NCBI GenBank assembly: GCA_002336985.1
Contig: DDFE01000213.1
Span: 1,070 to 8,998 of the forward strand
Length of the DNA stretch: 7,929 nucleotides
Direction: 5' to 3'
DNA from: Sphingomonadales bacterium UBA1936
GTDB taxonomy: Bacteria; Pseudomonadota; Alphaproteobacteria; Sphingomonadales; Sphingomonadaceae
Shown: piece by piece, positions 6,466 through 7,929 of the stretch
Layout of the letters: every line of letters starts with the position of its first letter
Numbering within the stretch: the stretch's first letter is position 1
Made by a program: the position numbers and the translations under genes
The notes under the pieces: generated by a model
Databases searched by the model: none
What the model was told of the DNA's origin: nothing
What the model saw: the letters and a program-made list of their open reading frames with translations, nothing else

Positions 6466-6484
6466 GTGGCACGGCTTTTGCCAC
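6466..6484 (+). promoter_or_regulatory. Hairpin 2 in the thrS upstream region
   Basis: GTGGCA (6466-6471) pairs perfectly with TGCCAC (6479-6484) around a seven-base loop CGGCTTT. It follows hairpin 1 by 10 bases and ends 54 bases before thrS. It lacks a downstream T-run, so it does not look like a terminator or attenuator of the classic type. Confidence 0.45.
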
Positions 6485-6538
6485 GCGCGCAGGTCCTGCG
6501 CTTGCCGCCGGGACGCCCAGCCGCCATATGCGCGCCCC

Positions 6539-7929
6539 ATGTCCCAGATGCTGAAAATCGCCCTGCCCGATGGTTCCGTTCGCGAAGTCGCGCCCGGAAC
6601 GACGCCGGGCGACATCGCTGCCGCGATCGGTCCGGGCCTTGCCAAGGCGGCGCTCGCGGCGCGCGTCGACGGCGAATTGCGCGACCTGAACCGGCCGCTG
6701 GAAGCCGATGCCACGCTCGCCCTGGTGACGTCGCGCGACGAGGCCGATGCGCTGGAACTCGCCCGCCACGATTACGCGCATGTGCTGGCGGAGGCCGTGC
6801 AGCAGCTGTTCCCGGGGACGCAGATCACCTTCGGCCCATCGACCGACGACGGTTTCTATTATGATTTCGCGCCGAAGGACCGGCCGTTCACCGACGACGA
6901 CCTGCCCGCGATCGAAGAGGCGATGCGCAAGATCATCGCTGCCGACAAGCCGCTGGTGCGGTCGGTCGTCGCACGCGACAAGCTGATCGCCGACTGGAAG
7001 GCCGCGGGCGAGACGTTCAAGGCCGAATGGGCCGCCGAATTGCCCGAGGGCGAGGAGCTGACGGTCTATTCGTCGGGAAGCGACTGGTACGACATGTGCC
7101 GGGGGCCGCATCTTGCCTCGACCGGCAAGCTGGATCCGGCTGCGTTCAAGCTGACCCGCGTGTCGGGCGCCTATTGGCGCGGCGACCAGAAGAACGCGAT
7201 GCTGAGCCGCATCTATGGCACCGGCTGGCTCAACAAGAAGCAGCTGGCCGAGCACCTGACGCGGCTGGAAGAAGCGGCCAAGCGCGACCATCGCAAGCTG
7301 GGGCAGGAAATGGACCTGTTCCACCTCCAGCAGGAGGCGCACGGTTCGGTCTTCTGGCACCCCAAGGGCTATGTCATCTATCGCGCGCTCGAGGATTACA
7401 TGCGCCGCGCAATCACCGAGGCCGACTGCCTGGAGGTCAAGACGCCGCAGGTGATGGACGCCCGCCAGTGGGAGAAGTCCGGCCACTGGGGCAAGTACCG
7501 CGAGAACATGTTCGTCATACCCGACGAGGTGCCCAATACCGAGGACGAAGGTCCGCTGGTTTCGGACCATGCCGAGTGGATGGCGCTCAAGCCGATGAAC
7601 TGCCCCGCGCACATCCTGATCTTCAAGCAGGGGATCAAGTCGTACCGCGACCTGCCGCTACGCCTCGTCGAGAATGGCTGCTGCCATCGCAACGAGCCGC
7701 ACGGCGCGCTGCACGGGCTGATGCGCGTGCGCCAGTTCACGCAGGACGACGGCCACCTGTTCTGCCGCGAGGACCAGATCGTCGAGGAAGTCCGTTCGTT
7801 CTGCGCGCTGGCCGACCGGGTCTACAAGGACTTTGGCTTTACCTATGCGATCAAGCTGGCGCTGCGGCCCGACAACCGTATCGGGACCGAGGAACAATGG
7901 GACATCGCCGAGGCCGAACTGCGCGATGC
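6539..7929 (+). CDS. thrS: Threonyl-tRNA synthetase, N-terminal two thirds (3' end outside window)
   Basis: The frame is open from ATG 6539-6541 to the window end: 463 codons of an expected 650 or so. The enzyme charges tRNA-Thr in the cytoplasm. Domains in order: TGS domain (about 1-64); editing domain with the His-rich motif HDYAH (77-81), GPSTDDGFYYDF (99-110) and MCRGPH (186-191, Cys187); then the class II catalytic core with KPMNCPAHI (351-359, zinc ligand Cys355), motif 2 around RNEPHGALHGLMRVRQFTQDD (384-404) and His406. The third zinc ligand, motif 3 and the anticodon-binding domain lie beyond the edge. Between MFVIP and MALKP the chain carries extra residues (about 328-346) compared with E. 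coli ThrS, as I recall for alphaproteobacterial forms. The start lacks a clear ribosome site; ATG 6548 (Met4) is an alternative. Confidence 0.96.
   Translation, partial: MSQMLKIALPDGSVREVAPGTTPGDIAAAIGPGLAKAALAARVDGELRDLNRPLEADATLALVTSRDEADALELARHDYAHVLAEAVQQLFPGTQITFGPSTDDGFYYDFAPKDRPFTDDDLPAIEEAMRKIIAADKPLVRSVVARDKLIADWKAAGETFKAEWAAELPEGEELTVYSSGSDWYDMCRGPHLASTGKLDPAAFKLTRVSGAYWRGDQKNAMLSRIYGTGWLNKKQLAEHLTRLEEAAKRDHRKLGQEMDLFHLQQEAHGSVFWHPKGYVIYRALEDYMRRAITEADCLEVKTPQVMDARQWEKSGHWGKYRENMFVIPDEVPNTEDEGPLVSDHAEWMALKPMNCPAHILIFKQGIKSYRDLPLRLVENGCCHRNEPHGALHGLMRVRQFTQDDGHLFCREDQIVEEVRSFCALADRVYKDFGFTYAIKLALRPDNRIGTEEQWDIAEAELRD

Larger units (their letters stand above)
6340..6538. other. Divergent intergenic region between the outer-membrane protein gene and thrS
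   Basis: These 199 bases separate two divergent genes and must hold both promoters. No convincing -35/-10 pair was found by eye in either direction. The visible structure is two perfect-stem hairpins (6436-6455 and 6466-6484) in the thrS-proximal half. A TTGAAA hexamer lies between them at 6456-6461 on the plus strand, without a good -10 partner. The last 50 bases before thrS show no strong ribosome site. No small ORF with support was seen. Confidence 0.6.

Noticed and set aside
6410..7612. 400-codon minus-strand open frame opposite thrS
   Set aside because: The plus-strand frame encodes ThrS with all expected motifs. The antisense product shows no recognisable domain and runs across the intergenic hairpins.
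1..7929. A novel defence, toxin-antitoxin or mobile system
   Set aside because: Every coding stretch resolves to a known metabolic, membrane or translation family. No toxin-like small gene pair, transposase, integrase or direct-repeat array was seen on either strand.

Overview
The window looks like chromosomal DNA of a carotenoid-producing alphaproteobacterium, most likely a sphingomonad (Sphingomonas or a close relative). This rests on the uniformly high GC content, the crtY-crtI-crtB set that makes beta-carotene from phytoene precursors, an alphaproteobacterial-type threonyl-tRNA synthetase, and outer-membrane beta-barrel proteins. No transposase, phage gene, CRISPR array, rRNA or tRNA is visible. 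The taxonomic call comes from reading the proteins, not from a search.

Left edge (1-354, + strand): the C-terminal part of an OprB-type carbohydrate porin. It converges, with only 4 bases between, on a minus-strand gene for a short 6-phosphogluconate dehydrogenase (359-1336).

Centre (1373-5500, all minus strand): a tightly packed operon in transcription order crtY (lycopene beta-cyclase), crtI (phytoene desaturase), a LOG-family phosphoribohydrolase gene, and crtB (phytoene synthase). Each neighbouring pair overlaps by exactly 4 bases (ATGA, ATGA, GTGA), so the four are probably translationally coupled. The 6-phosphogluconate dehydrogenase gene follows crtB after 36 bases on the same strand and may be read from the same message. 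CrtB would condense GGPP to phytoene, CrtI desaturate it to lycopene and CrtY cyclise it to beta-carotene. GGPP synthase and later hydroxylases or glycosylases are not in the window.

Right (5501-7929): between crtY and the next minus-strand gene lies a roughly 160-base element made of nested inverted repeats, resembling a non-coding dispersed repeat or MITE. Next is a small secreted outer-membrane beta-barrel protein (5731-6339, minus). A 199-base divergent intergenic region with two perfect-stem hairpins follows, then the 5' two thirds of thrS (6539 to the window end, + strand).

Most of the window is familiar metabolism. The points worth a second look are the LOG-family gene locked inside the carotenoid operon, the palindromic element abutting the operon's 5' end, the possible attachment of a pentose-phosphate enzyme to a pigment operon, and the hairpins in the thrS leader.
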